This document shows, piece by piece, positions 44,532 to 52,031 of a stretch of 64,000 nucleotides of DNA (position 1 is its first letter; every line of letters begins with the position of its first letter). Origin of the DNA: Prevotella dentasini JCM 15908 (GTDB taxonomy: Bacteria > Bacteroidota > Bacteroidia > Bacteroidales > Bacteroidaceae); contig NZ_BAKG01000013.1 in NCBI RefSeq assembly GCF_000614065.1, positions 1-64,000 on the forward strand, written 5' to 3'. A program made the position numbers and the translations under genes. Under the pieces are notes generated by a model that saw nothing but the letters and a program-made list of their open reading frames with translations, did no database searches and was not told the origin of the DNA.

Positions 44532-45160
44532 CATGCAGCCTTGCAAAGTTCACCATACTTGGAAAAGAAGCCCTTGATACCTCTTTTACTGGAACATACT
44601 GGAACGGTCTCCGATGTCAGGTAATCTATGGATTTTCCTATTTGGCGTGTGCCAAATCCCAAAGCTTTCATTACTTTCAATAGTTTGCTGTCAATCTCTG
44701 CAATCATATAACTGTACTTGTCCTCAACTATCGGCTTTACTGCCAATGCCATTAACCGCTTGAATAAAGTCAATGTGGATATTCCTGTTCCCTTTGCAAC
44801 GGCAAAACGTCCAATATGCCAATAGTTATATTTTGCTTCCTTATGTATAGCAGATAAAGGGTTTATACCATATACCTTTTCTATTGGAAGAATCTTGTGC
44901 TTATCCCAATGAAAGCTCCTGATGCAGCCTATCATATTCCCAAAGGAATCCCTTGCAATATAGATTTGGGATTTGTTATCATACAGATATTCCTCTTCTT
45001 CAAGCACTGATTTGATGTCTTCATTTACTTCTTTCTCTGTAAATGAAGATAAGTGATGGGAGTAATTTTCCCTGACCACGAAATTGGCGATTTCATTCAG
45101 ACAGGATTTATCTGCCATGAATATCTCATACTCGTTGAATGACGCGACTTTCTTTTCCAT
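44531..45160 (-). CDS. LuxI/FeeM-like GNAT N-acyltransferase
   Basis: A 209-residue acyltransferase-like protein. WHIGRFAVAKGTGISTLTLFKRLMALAV (middle) and MKALGFGTRQIGKSIDYLTSETVPV (C-terminal) match the pattern of acyl-homoserine-lactone synthases and N-acyl amino acid synthases: an acidic/Arg strand, the 'IGRFAV' strand, then 'LG...G..Y....vPv'. It probably transfers a fatty acyl group from ACP or CoA to an amine, giving a signal or lipo-amino acid. The adjacent, divergent gene encodes a LuxR-type regulator, and its promoter carries the same boxes as the RiPP promoter. The substrate cannot be read from sequence. Confidence 0.7.
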   Translation of the reverse strand: MEKKVASFNEYEIFMADKSCLNEIANFVVRENYSHHLSSFTEKEVNEDIKSVLEEEEYLYDNKSQIYIARDSFGNMIGCIRSFHWDKHKILPIEKVYGINPLSAIHKEAKYNYWHIGRFAVAKGTGISTLTLFKRLMALAVKPIVEDKYSYMIAEIDSKLLKVMKALGFGTRQIGKSIDYLTSETVPVCSSKRGIKGFFSKYGELCKAA

Positions 45161-45189
45161 AATAATCCTTTTATATTTATTTTATACGG

Positions 45190-45273
45190 CAAAAATAGTG
45201 GCTCTTCAAATATGGAATACTACACTTTTGGGTAATTTGCCTTTTTCTGCTTTACTTTTTACACTTTTGTGTA
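45190..45273. promoter_or_regulatory. Divergent regulatory region with two LuxR-type boxes
   Basis: The acyltransferase -7 element is TATTTTTG (45190-45197, minus). Box TACACTTTTGGGTA (45221-45234, one mismatch) is 23 bp upstream of it. The perfect box TACACTTTTGTGTA (45260-45273) lies 39 bp further, the same arrangement as at the RiPP promoter. The perfect copy also sits upstream of the luxR-type gene. Confidence 0.7.
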
Positions 45274-45303
45274 GTCTTTTGATGTTATTCCGAAAAAAAT
45301 AAA

Positions 45304-45311
45304 TATATTTG
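45304..45311 (+). promoter_or_regulatory. -7 element of the luxR-type gene
   Basis: TATATTTG, 37 bp before the ATG, with TTTG at 45278-45281 (22-bp spacer). The perfect box ends 30 bp upstream of the -7 element, so autoregulation is possible but the geometry differs from the other promoters. Confidence 0.55.
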
Positions 45312-45348
45312 CCAACAGATTATGTAAAGGACCTAATATATTCATCAT

Positions 45349-46104
45349 ATGACAGATGTAAAAGACTTCTTTATCGCATCGAATACTGTACGCAATGCAC
45401 CGGACTATGACTCAAATGTACTGTCCACATTGATTCATACCGTAGAGGCTTTTGCGCGTATAACCTATCAGAGCGTTTACTTGATAGACTATTATAAGCA
45501 GGAGTTTCTTTATGTATCAGATAATCCTTTGTTCCTTTGTGGGCATACGGCAAAGGAGGTGAAAGAGTTGGGATATAGTTTTTATTTGGGACACGTGCCG
45601 GAGGAAGAACAGAAAATGCTCGTGGAGTTGAACAACAGTGGCTTTAAGTTCTTTGATACCTTCGATGATGTTGATAAATACCAGTGCTCTATGTCATATC
45701 ATTTTCATCTGACCAGTGGGGCAAAGAGCAAACTAATCAACCACCAACTTACTCCCATTCTATTGACCGATGAGGGCAAAATATGGATTGCAATGTGTGT
45801 TGTATCGCTGTCTTCGCATAAAACCGTCGGACATGTAGAGTTCCATAAGAATGGATTCTGTAATTATTGGAAATATTATTTCGAAAGCCATCGGTGGAAG
45901 GAATGTGAAGGAGTATCGCTCAAAGAAGAAGAAATTGAGGTGCTGCGGTTATCAGCAGCAGGACTTACCATGACGGAAATTGCGGATAAGATATGCCGTT
46001 CATTGGACACTATTAAATTCTATAAACGCCACGCCTTTGAGAAGTTAGGCGTGGCGAATATTACAGAAGCTATTTCAAGGGCAACTTTAAACAAATTGTT
46101 CTAA
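45349..46104 (+). CDS. PAS/LuxR-type transcriptional regulator
   Basis: A 251-residue regulator. The N-terminal part resembles a PAS-type sensor (VYLIDYYKQEFLYVSDNPLFLCGHTAKEVKELGYSFYLGHVPEEEQ). The C-terminal GerE helix-turn-helix reads LKEEEIEVLRLSAAGLTMTEIADKICRSLDTIKFYKRHAFEKLGVANITEAI (about residues 190-245). It lacks the autoinducer-binding fold of classical LuxR as far as I can see. It is divergent from the acyltransferase gene and converges on thiF with 14 bp between. The TACACAAAAGTGTA boxes of this region are the natural candidates for its binding sites. Confidence 0.85.
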   Translation: MTDVKDFFIASNTVRNAPDYDSNVLSTLIHTVEAFARITYQSVYLIDYYKQEFLYVSDNPLFLCGHTAKEVKELGYSFYLGHVPEEEQKMLVELNNSGFKFFDTFDDVDKYQCSMSYHFHLTSGAKSKLINHQLTPILLTDEGKIWIAMCVVSLSSHKTVGHVEFHKNGFCNYWKYYFESHRWKECEGVSLKEEEIEVLRLSAAGLTMTEIADKICRSLDTIKFYKRHAFEKLGVANITEAISRATLNKLF

Positions 46105-46118
46105 AACGATATTTCACT

Positions 46119-46868
46119 TTACTGCAAAAGTGAGGAGAAATAGAATTTTGGAAAATAGTTCACAGGTTTTCCTGTTGCAAGATTGTACATTGCCGTTGTA
46201 CATAATCCCGCTGCGATCCATGATGCTATGGATAGTTGTGGCGGTGGGAGCATTTCGCTTTCTTCCCTGTATTGAGTAACTATTTTATCCAACCATTCTT
46301 TTGGCTGATTCCAGAAAGCCCCGTGCCCGGTTACATACTCAGCCACCTTTAGTTCAAATCCCTTAGGCTCGTCTGCCAGTTCTGATATGGTATGTCCCAA
46401 TGGATCAACAACCGTGACAAAACCCGCCCATCCAAAATTGTATGGATGAAGTATGGGGATTTTTCTTTCTTTGCAGATTTTGTCAAAAACGAAAGGGGTT
46501 TCATCCTTGAAATCCAATGCATTGATAGCAACATTATGCCCACTCAGCATATTTTTTATGTTGTCAGGGGTCAGGAACTCCGTATGGTAATCTATCTGTG
46601 CATTGGGATTGATACTTAGCAAACGTTCAGCCAAACACTCTGCTTTGTATCTGCCAATGTCATTCTCCGTATAGTTCTGCCTGTTCAGGTTGCTTTTCTC
46701 AACCTTATCACCGTCGACAATTGTAATATGCTCGAAACCAAACCGCAAGGCACATTCAGCCACGATACTGCCTATACCTGCACCACCAAGGAATATTCTA
46801 TAATCCTTGATTAAACTTTGTTCTTTCTCGCTCACGTAGATCCTGTTTCTACTGTATCTTTGTTCCAT
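46119..46868 (-). CDS. ThiF/MoeB-family E1-like adenylyltransferase
   Basis: A 249-residue protein with a Rossmann ATP-binding loop GGAGIGS (residues 28-34), then IVDGDKVEKSNLNRQNYTENDIGRYKAECLAERLLSINP, the adenylation motif of E1-like enzymes (Arg of NLNRQ, Lys of RYK). NALDFKDETPFVFDKICKERKIPILHPY follows. The zinc-binding C-x2-C pairs of MoeB/ThiF are absent. It would adenylate a carboxyl end. No ubiquitin-like or ThiS partner is encoded nearby, so the substrate might be the RiPP, an acyl-amino acid or another small molecule. Its promoter has the same box as the RiPP operon. Confidence 0.8.
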   Translation of the reverse strand: MEQRYSRNRIYVSEKEQSLIKDYRIFLGGAGIGSIVAECALRFGFEHITIVDGDKVEKSNLNRQNYTENDIGRYKAECLAERLLSINPNAQIDYHTEFLTPDNIKNMLSGHNVAINALDFKDETPFVFDKICKERKIPILHPYNFGWAGFVTVVDPLGHTISELADEPKGFELKVAEYVTGHGAFWNQPKEWLDKIVTQYREESEMLPPPQLSIASWIAAGLCTTAMYNLATGKPVNYFPKFYFSSLLQ

Positions 46869-46889
46869 AACTAAATAATTGTTTAGGGC

Positions 46890-46933
46890 AAAAGTAAATG
46901 CTATAATACATACATACTCTACACAAAAGTGTA
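46890..46933 (-). promoter_or_regulatory. thiF-like gene promoter with one LuxR-type box
   Basis: -7 element TACTTTTG (46890-46897, minus strand) and box TACACAAAAGTGTA (46920-46933), 22 bp upstream. No second box was found 39 bp further. Confidence 0.7.
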
Positions 46934-46995
46934 AAAAACTCTCATTTCACTGATTATTTTAGATTTTATAACATATTCAGAGGGTAATATGTTTG

Positions 46996-47286
46996 CTACT
47001 CCTGATAATTCTCCTCCAACATCCTCTCCAAGTCCGACTCCTTATAGAGTATCTTCCCCGCAAACTGCGTGTAGGGAATAATCCTCCTGTCCCGATAGTC
47101 CTGCAAGGTGCGGGGGCTGATATACAGCCGTTCGCACACTTCCTTGCCCGTGAGGTAATGTTCACCGCCAAAGAGCGGTTTGTGTGTCTGTGCCACTTCC
47201 TTTATCCGTTTGCTCACACCGCTGAGTGCAGATAATACCACCTGCATATCGTCAGCCTCCATGTTCAAGTCCCTTACCTGTTCCAT
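46996..47286 (-). CDS. HTH (MerR/excisionase-like) DNA-binding protein
   Basis: 96 residues. The C-terminal half, YLTGKEVCERLYISPRTLQDYRDRRIIPYTQFAGKILYKESDLERMLEEN, is the helix-turn-helix of the HTH_17/excisionase family. The N-terminal helix is variable. Such small proteins occur in pairs on Bacteroidetes mobile elements, where they direct excision and expression of transfer genes. It is preceded by a second, related gene and probably shares its promoter (47666). Confidence 0.85.
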   Translation of the reverse strand: MEQVRDLNMEADDMQVVLSALSGVSKRIKEVAQTHKPLFGGEHYLTGKEVCERLYISPRTLQDYRDRRIIPYTQFAGKILYKESDLERMLEENYQE

Positions 47287-47312
47287 AGTTCTCTTATCTT
47301 ATTGTTGTTCTT

Positions 47313-47600
47313 TTATTTGTCCGTTTTTGTTTTCTCTGATTTGGTTTCCAACAATCGTTCCACGTCCTCACGCTTGTAATAGCACTTGTGTCCAATTTGG
47401 ACAAAGGGCAGCACACCCGTATCACGGTAGTGCTGCAAGGTACGCTTGCTGATGTTGAGCAACCTACATACATCACCATTGTGCAACCAATCCGTGTGCC
47501 TGCTCTTTTCTCCGAAAGCCTTGTGGCAGGTCTCTGCAAGAGCGAGTATCTCGTCCCTCAGTCTTGCCCAATTTGAGTCCGTAATGATAAAATATCCCAT
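47313..47600 (-). CDS. HTH (excisionase-like) DNA-binding protein
   Basis: 95 residues, related to the downstream gene. HNGDVCRLLNISKRTLQHYRDTGVLPFVQIGHKCYYKREDVERLLE is the HTH_17 motif with the wing GHKCYY. It is the first gene of a two-gene unit behind a good promoter. A role in excision of the element is inferred from the family and position. Confidence 0.85.
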   Translation of the reverse strand: MGYFIITDSNWARLRDEILALAETCHKAFGEKSRHTDWLHNGDVCRLLNISKRTLQHYRDTGVLPFVQIGHKCYYKREDVERLLETKSEKTKTDK

Positions 47601-47665
47601 AGTTCTATTATTGTTTTGTTTATAAAATCCTTCTTGTCCTGCGCTTCATCGCATGTTTCTGCCTG

Positions 47666-47696
47666 CAAAAGTAGGATGTGTTTTCCATACCTCAAA
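47666..47696 (-). promoter_or_regulatory. Promoter of the excisionase-like genes
   Basis: On the minus strand: TTTG (47693-47696), a 19-bp spacer, TACTTTTG (47666-47673), 66 bp before the start. Confidence 0.65.
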
Positions 47697-48157
47697 GTAC
47701 GAGGGAACAGCAGGGAAATATCGGGAACTTGAAGGAAAAGGCAATGCATTCCATTGACTGACGTTTGCACCTTTTAGCCCTGTATTTTTCTTTCACCGCC
47801 ATTTTAGTGCAAAGACAGAGCGGTGCATATCCAATTCAATTCGGTGTTTGTTCAAGTTGCAGCTTGCGGCACTTTCAATGTGGCCAAACGCTACCACATC
47901 TCTGCATAGATTCTATAGTTTGCAATATCGGTGCAGAATACTGCAAACATGCGCAAGGGGCACACTATTGTCTTCGCCTTTTCTTGTTGTTTTATCTTCT
48001 GTTTTAGCTTAAATCAACCTTTTTCTTTTCCCACCTCAATAAAAAACATGTGAACTTTATTGCAGACAAGTGCAACATTATGCAAGCACTCCCTGAATGC
48101 TTGGAACTTACCCATTCTCTTGATAACTTCGTTCTTGGAAACAAAACAAAGCATATA
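47697..48157. other. Intergenic between excisionase-like and VapE/VirE-type genes
   Basis: Non-coding, about 460 bp. TTTTTCTTTCACCG at 47785-47798 is identical to 37486-37499. CACCGC (47794-47799) is inverted to GCGGTG shortly after. I could not locate a good promoter for the VapE/VirE-type gene. Confidence 0.5.
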
Positions 48158-49477
48158 ATGAAGAAGAATGCAGATAAAGGCAAATCGGAAGGCGGTAACA
48201 ATACGCCCAAACCGAGAAGGACTTCCTCCAAGAACTCAGAGATAGAAGCCTATCTCTCCACGCACTATGAGTTCAGATACAACACGGTATTGGGAAGAAC
48301 CGAATACCGAAGCAAGGCAAACAGTGATTTTACAAAAGTAGGTCGCTATGAAATCAACACGCTCCGCAGGGAGATAGACAACGACATCGGGATAATAACC
48401 TCATCGGATAACCTGTACTCCATCATCGAGAGCAGCTTCTCTCCACGCATCAACCCCATACAGGAGTATTTCAAGCAACTGCCCTTGATAGATATTGGTT
48501 GCAACAATAGTAGAAGCACAGACTGTCGCCGTGATAATGAAAGTAATAATGATGCTTCTTCCTTTTCATTGAAAGCTATTCCCTACTTGGCAAGCTGCGT
48601 TGTGGTGAGCAACTCCGACAAGTGGCTGCCGTACCTCACCAAGTGGCTCGTGGCAGTGGTCGCCAACGCAATGGACGACCGTGAATGTCGTAACCACACC
48701 TGCCTCGTGCTGACAGGCGAGCAGGGCAAGTTCAAGACAACATTCTTGGATTTGCTCTGTCCGCCTGCCCTACACGGTTACAGCTATACGGGCAAGATAT
48801 ATCCGCAGGAGAAGGACACGCTCACCTATATCGGGCAGAACCTCATCGTAAACATCGACGACCAGCTCAAAGCCCTCAACAAGCGTGACGAGAACGAACT
48901 CAAGAACCTCATCACCTGCCCGATGGTCAAGTACCGCATGCCCTACGACAAGTATGTGGAGGAACACCCACACTTGGCGAGTTTCGTGGCATCGGTGAAC
49001 GGCAACGACTTCCTTACAGACCCGACAGGCAGCAGACGGTTTCTGCCCTTTGAGGTGCTTTCCATTGATATAGAACGTGCAAAGGCTATCTCTATGGATA
49101 GTGTCTATGCGGAAGCCAAAGCCTTGTTGAACGCCGGTTTCCGCTATTGGTTTGACGATGACGAAATAGCGGAGCTTTACAGGGAGAGCGAGGATTTCCA
49201 AGTGCAGACCGCAGAAATGGAACTGCTGTTGAGGTGCTTCGAGAAGCCGACTGATGATAATCCCCACTGCTCCTATATGACCACAACGGAGATAATTACC
49301 TATTTAGGCTACTATACGCATCACCCATTGTCGTTGAAGCACATGGGCGAAGCCCTTAGAAGGGCTGGCTTTGAGAAAGTGAGCAGAAGGCGAGATGGTG
49401 GCAGTCCCATCTATGTATATAAGGTAATAAAGATACTTCCTTGTCCCTTGCCAAGTTATTGCAGCAGTCAGATGTAG
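48158..49477 (+). CDS. VapE/VirE-domain replication protein
   Basis: About 439 residues from MKKNADKGKSEGG (an upstream ATG at 48050 would add 36 residues of less typical sequence). VLTGEQGKFKTTFLDLLCPP is a Walker A-like ATP-binding region, and NLIVNIDDQLKALNKRDENELKNLIT is Walker B-like. ASVNGNDFLTDPTGSRRFLPFEV is the conserved VapE/VirE arginine-finger region. These proteins accompany primases on genomic islands and probably help unwind or start replication of the excised circle. The CHC2/Toprim-type primase follows at 49734. Confidence 0.88.
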   Translation: MKKNADKGKSEGGNNTPKPRRTSSKNSEIEAYLSTHYEFRYNTVLGRTEYRSKANSDFTKVGRYEINTLRREIDNDIGIITSSDNLYSIIESSFSPRINPIQEYFKQLPLIDIGCNNSRSTDCRRDNESNNDASSFSLKAIPYLASCVVVSNSDKWLPYLTKWLVAVVANAMDDRECRNHTCLVLTGEQGKFKTTFLDLLCPPALHGYSYTGKIYPQEKDTLTYIGQNLIVNIDDQLKALNKRDENELKNLITCPMVKYRMPYDKYVEEHPHLASFVASVNGNDFLTDPTGSRRFLPFEVLSIDIERAKAISMDSVYAEAKALLNAGFRYWFDDDEIAELYRESEDFQVQTAEMELLLRCFEKPTDDNPHCSYMTTTEIITYLGYYTHHPLSLKHMGEALRRAGFEKVSRRRDGGSPIYVYKVIKILPCPLPSYCSSQM

Positions 49478-49626
49478 TAGGCGCATGTAGTAGGTTGGTA
49501 GTATGATACCGTTCTATAAACAAACATTGATTATCAACAACTTAACTTGAAATAGTATGTAGTAAGAAGAAAGATAAAAAAGTTTGGAGGGAAAAACTTC
49601 AGAAAAGAGAATTTCTTTCAACTACC

Positions 49627-49701
49627 ATTCAAATATCATTCAAACACACTATTGTTATTCAAACACACTATTGTTATTCAAACACATCATTATCATTCAA
49701 A
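49627..49701 (+). repeat. Iteron-like direct repeats upstream of the primase gene
   Basis: ATTCAAA starts at 49627, 49638, 49657, 49676 and 49695, so the last four are exactly 19 bp apart. The full unit is ATTCAAACACACTATTGTT (two identical copies, one variant). More ATTCAA copies follow in an AT-rich stretch (49709, 49717). The layout resembles an iteron origin. Confidence 0.7.
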
Positions 49702-49733
49702 AAAAAATATTCAATCAATTCAAACATATCACA

Positions 49734-50738
49734 ATGAAAGCAGAAGATTTATCTCTCATCAAGCGATACTCCATCGTGGAGTATCTTGAAAGGAAAGGCA
49801 TCAATCCTGTACGTAGGACACCAGCCTATGCCCTGTACCGTTCACCGCTTCGTGCAGAAACACATCCGAGTTTCAAAGTGGACACAGAGAAGAACCTCTG
49901 GATAGACTATGCCGAAGGCAGGGGCGGAAGTATCATAGACCTTTATATGCGATTGGAAAACTGCACGTTTTCGGAAACCATTCACCGCTTAGGTCAGACC
50001 GCTCCTGATAATACAGCATATAGTTCTCGCAATGACTTTGCACCAAATAATTCCCAACCGGCAATGGCTGCAAACGAGGCAAGGAAACTGATAAGCATAT
50101 CAAACACCCTACCGCCACATTTGCAGGAGTATCTTACAAAGGTACGCTGCATTGATTTGGAAAAGGCTATGCCGTTTCTCAAATGTATAAGCTATGAGGT
50201 AAGAGGGCAATGCTACCAAGCCATCGGCTTTGCCAATCCATCGGGAGGATATGAACTTCGAGATAACAGCTCATTCAAAGGGACAATCGCCCCGAAGGAT
50301 ATTACTCCGATATTTACGGACAAACAGACAGAACACACAACAGACAAGACACAGCCTGTCTATTTATTTGAGGGCTTCATGGATTTTCTTTCTTTTCTTT
50401 CAATGAAAGAGAAAATTATCAATCACTGCCTTGTGATGAACTCTGTAAGCAATATGGCAAGGACAGTCCGCTATCTGAACGACCGACACCTGACCTATAT
50501 CCGTGCCTTCCTTGATAATGATGAAGCTGGGCGGAGAACCGTGCAAGAATTTGTAAGGGCAGGTCTCAAGGTGGAGGATATGTCCGTACATTACAAAGGC
50601 TTCAAAGACCTCAACGAGTTTCATGTCAGCCGTATGCGTAAGCAGGAGCAGCAGAAAGTGCAGGAACGGATACGGATGTCGGTTACGGAGCAAAATCAAA
50701 ACAGAAAATCAAAACAAGTCAAACATAAAATGAGATAG
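49734..50738 (+). CDS. Toprim-domain DNA primase of a mobile element
   Basis: About 334 residues from MKAEDLSLIKRYSIVEYLERKGINPVRR; the frame is open upstream through the iteron repeats but that part is not coding-like. The N-terminal region (YRSPLRAETHPSFKVDTEKNLWIDYAEGRGGSIIDLYMRLENCTF) corresponds to the CHC2 primase domain, without the zinc Cys residues. The Toprim fold follows: VYLFEGFMDFLSF (Glu) and RAFLDNDEAGRRTV (DxD-like). It makes primers for element replication. DUF3408 starts four bases after its stop. Confidence 0.88.
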   Translation: MKAEDLSLIKRYSIVEYLERKGINPVRRTPAYALYRSPLRAETHPSFKVDTEKNLWIDYAEGRGGSIIDLYMRLENCTFSETIHRLGQTAPDNTAYSSRNDFAPNNSQPAMAANEARKLISISNTLPPHLQEYLTKVRCIDLEKAMPFLKCISYEVRGQCYQAIGFANPSGGYELRDNSSFKGTIAPKDITPIFTDKQTEHTTDKTQPVYLFEGFMDFLSFLSMKEKIINHCLVMNSVSNMARTVRYLNDRHLTYIRAFLDNDEAGRRTVQEFVRAGLKVEDMSVHYKGFKDLNEFHVSRMRKQEQQKVQERIRMSVTEQNQNRKSKQVKHKMR

Positions 50739-50742
50739 AATA

Positions 50743-51201
50743 ATGGAAAAGAAAAAAGTCAGTAACGAGGGAATGGAGAATACAATCTATTCCACCAAGC
50801 AATATTTAGGACTCAACCAAATTGAAGGTCCGTCTGAACATCTTATTGCCGAACTTCGGGCAAGGAGATCCAGAGCTTTTCAAGACCCAAACATACAGGA
50901 CACAGAGAATACCACGCACTCTGAACCTGTACTAAATACTGAGAGTGGAACCGTTCAAAGGCGCATCAGTGCCAAGATGAGAAAAGAGACGCTTGAAGCC
51001 TACAAGCAAGCCTACCTTATTCCAACAAAACTGAGCAACCGAAAGGCGGTCTATCTGAGCCGAGAAACTCAGGAGCGTGCCGACTTCATTGTGCGTAGGT
51101 TGGGCGACAGGGGCAGCAACCTTTCAAGTTTTGTGGAGAACATCGTGCGCCTCCATTTGGAGGAGTACGGTGAGGACATAGAGAAATGGAGGAGGTTGTA
51201 A
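50743..51201 (+). CDS. DUF3408 protein
   Basis: 152 residues. The conserved part is RRISAKMRKETLEAYKQAYLIPTKLSNRKAVYLSRETQERADFIVRRLGDRGSNLSSFVENIVRLHLEEYGEDIEKWRR (about residues 73-152), the DUF3408 family of Bacteroidetes conjugative and mobilizable elements. The C-terminal helix-rich region looks like a ribbon-helix-helix DNA-binding fold (TraB-like). It follows the primase gene by four bases. Confidence 0.85.
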   Translation: MEKKKVSNEGMENTIYSTKQYLGLNQIEGPSEHLIAELRARRSRAFQDPNIQDTENTTHSEPVLNTESGTVQRRISAKMRKETLEAYKQAYLIPTKLSNRKAVYLSRETQERADFIVRRLGDRGSNLSSFVENIVRLHLEEYGEDIEKWRRL

Positions 51202-51605
51202 ACCGCAGGAAAAGGGTTAAGGGATGAATTTCAAAAGATTTATTTCCCGCTCCAATCCTACTGTCGCATTAAAATATGATGTTATATTCTCATAAAAGAG
51301 ACGTCATATTTGGGCAAATATGACATCATATTTTAACTAATCAGACATCTGAATGATGAGAACACCACGAACGCAGTTAAACACAGAATGCACTGCATTC
51401 ATTTTCAAGCAGCAAAACGCCTTGTGCGTAAACGTCTTGTTAGCTGACATTGCAAGACGTCAGTTTGTACCCACAAACTGCTCCCTGCTCCCCTCGTCAG
51501 ACTATCAGGGAGATTAGACCGTAATCACTCCGTTCTCATCGGTCAGTGTTCAGGAATTAAGAAGCAATGAATCATCTGCAATGATTAACTTTCAAGGAAA
51601 CTTAT
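51202..51605. other. Non-coding region with several hairpins, candidate oriT
   Basis: A nested hairpin at 51271-51334 (AAAATATGATG/CATCATATTTT outside, GTCATATTT-GGGC-AAATATGAC inside) probably ends the DUF3408 transcript. Then come ACGTCTTG/CAAGACGT (51432-51460), CAGTTTGT/ACAAACTG (51461-51480) and CTCCCTG/CAGGGAG (51481-51512). Short hairpins directly upstream of mobilization genes are typical of oriT. Confidence 0.5.
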
Positions 51606-52031
51606 ATGAACAAATACAAAGGAAAAGCTGCCCGATGGCAGCAACAGGATAAGGAAGAAAAGAAGATAAACAAGACGGAATTCATCAAGGTAAGATGCAC
51701 CTTAAAAGAGAAGCAGCGAATCAAGTCAAAGGCGGAAATCACAGGTCGGAAGTTCTCCGATTACTGCCGTGAGATACTCCTTAACGGAGAAGTAACAGCC
51801 GTTCCCAATATGACCGACAATGAGAGGGAAGCCATTGCCATACTCCAACGGACGAGAAGGTTTTACGGACAGATTTCCAACCTCATCAAGGTCAAGGACG
51901 AAAGGTGGGTACTTCTCACAAAGAACCTTTCCCTATGTGCCAAAGAAGCATTTAAGCGGTTTTACGACCCGCATTTTCGTGTGGATGAGGAGGTATATAA
52001 GGTCTTAAATCTAACAAGAGATGATAGGTAA
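51606..52031 (+). CDS. Mobilization accessory protein (MobC-like)
   Basis: 141 residues. Basic N-terminus, then TEFIKVRCTLKEKQRIKSKAEITGRKFSDYCREILLNGEV (about residues 24-63), a ribbon-helix-helix motif of relaxosome accessory proteins. A C-terminal helical part (RTRRFYGQISNLIKVKDERW) follows. It would bind oriT and assist the relaxase. It overlaps the relaxase gene by 11 bp. Confidence 0.85.
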   Translation: MNKYKGKAARWQQQDKEEKKINKTEFIKVRCTLKEKQRIKSKAEITGRKFSDYCREILLNGEVTAVPNMTDNEREAIAILQRTRRFYGQISNLIKVKDERWVLLTKNLSLCAKEAFKRFYDPHFRVDEEVYKVLNLTRDDR

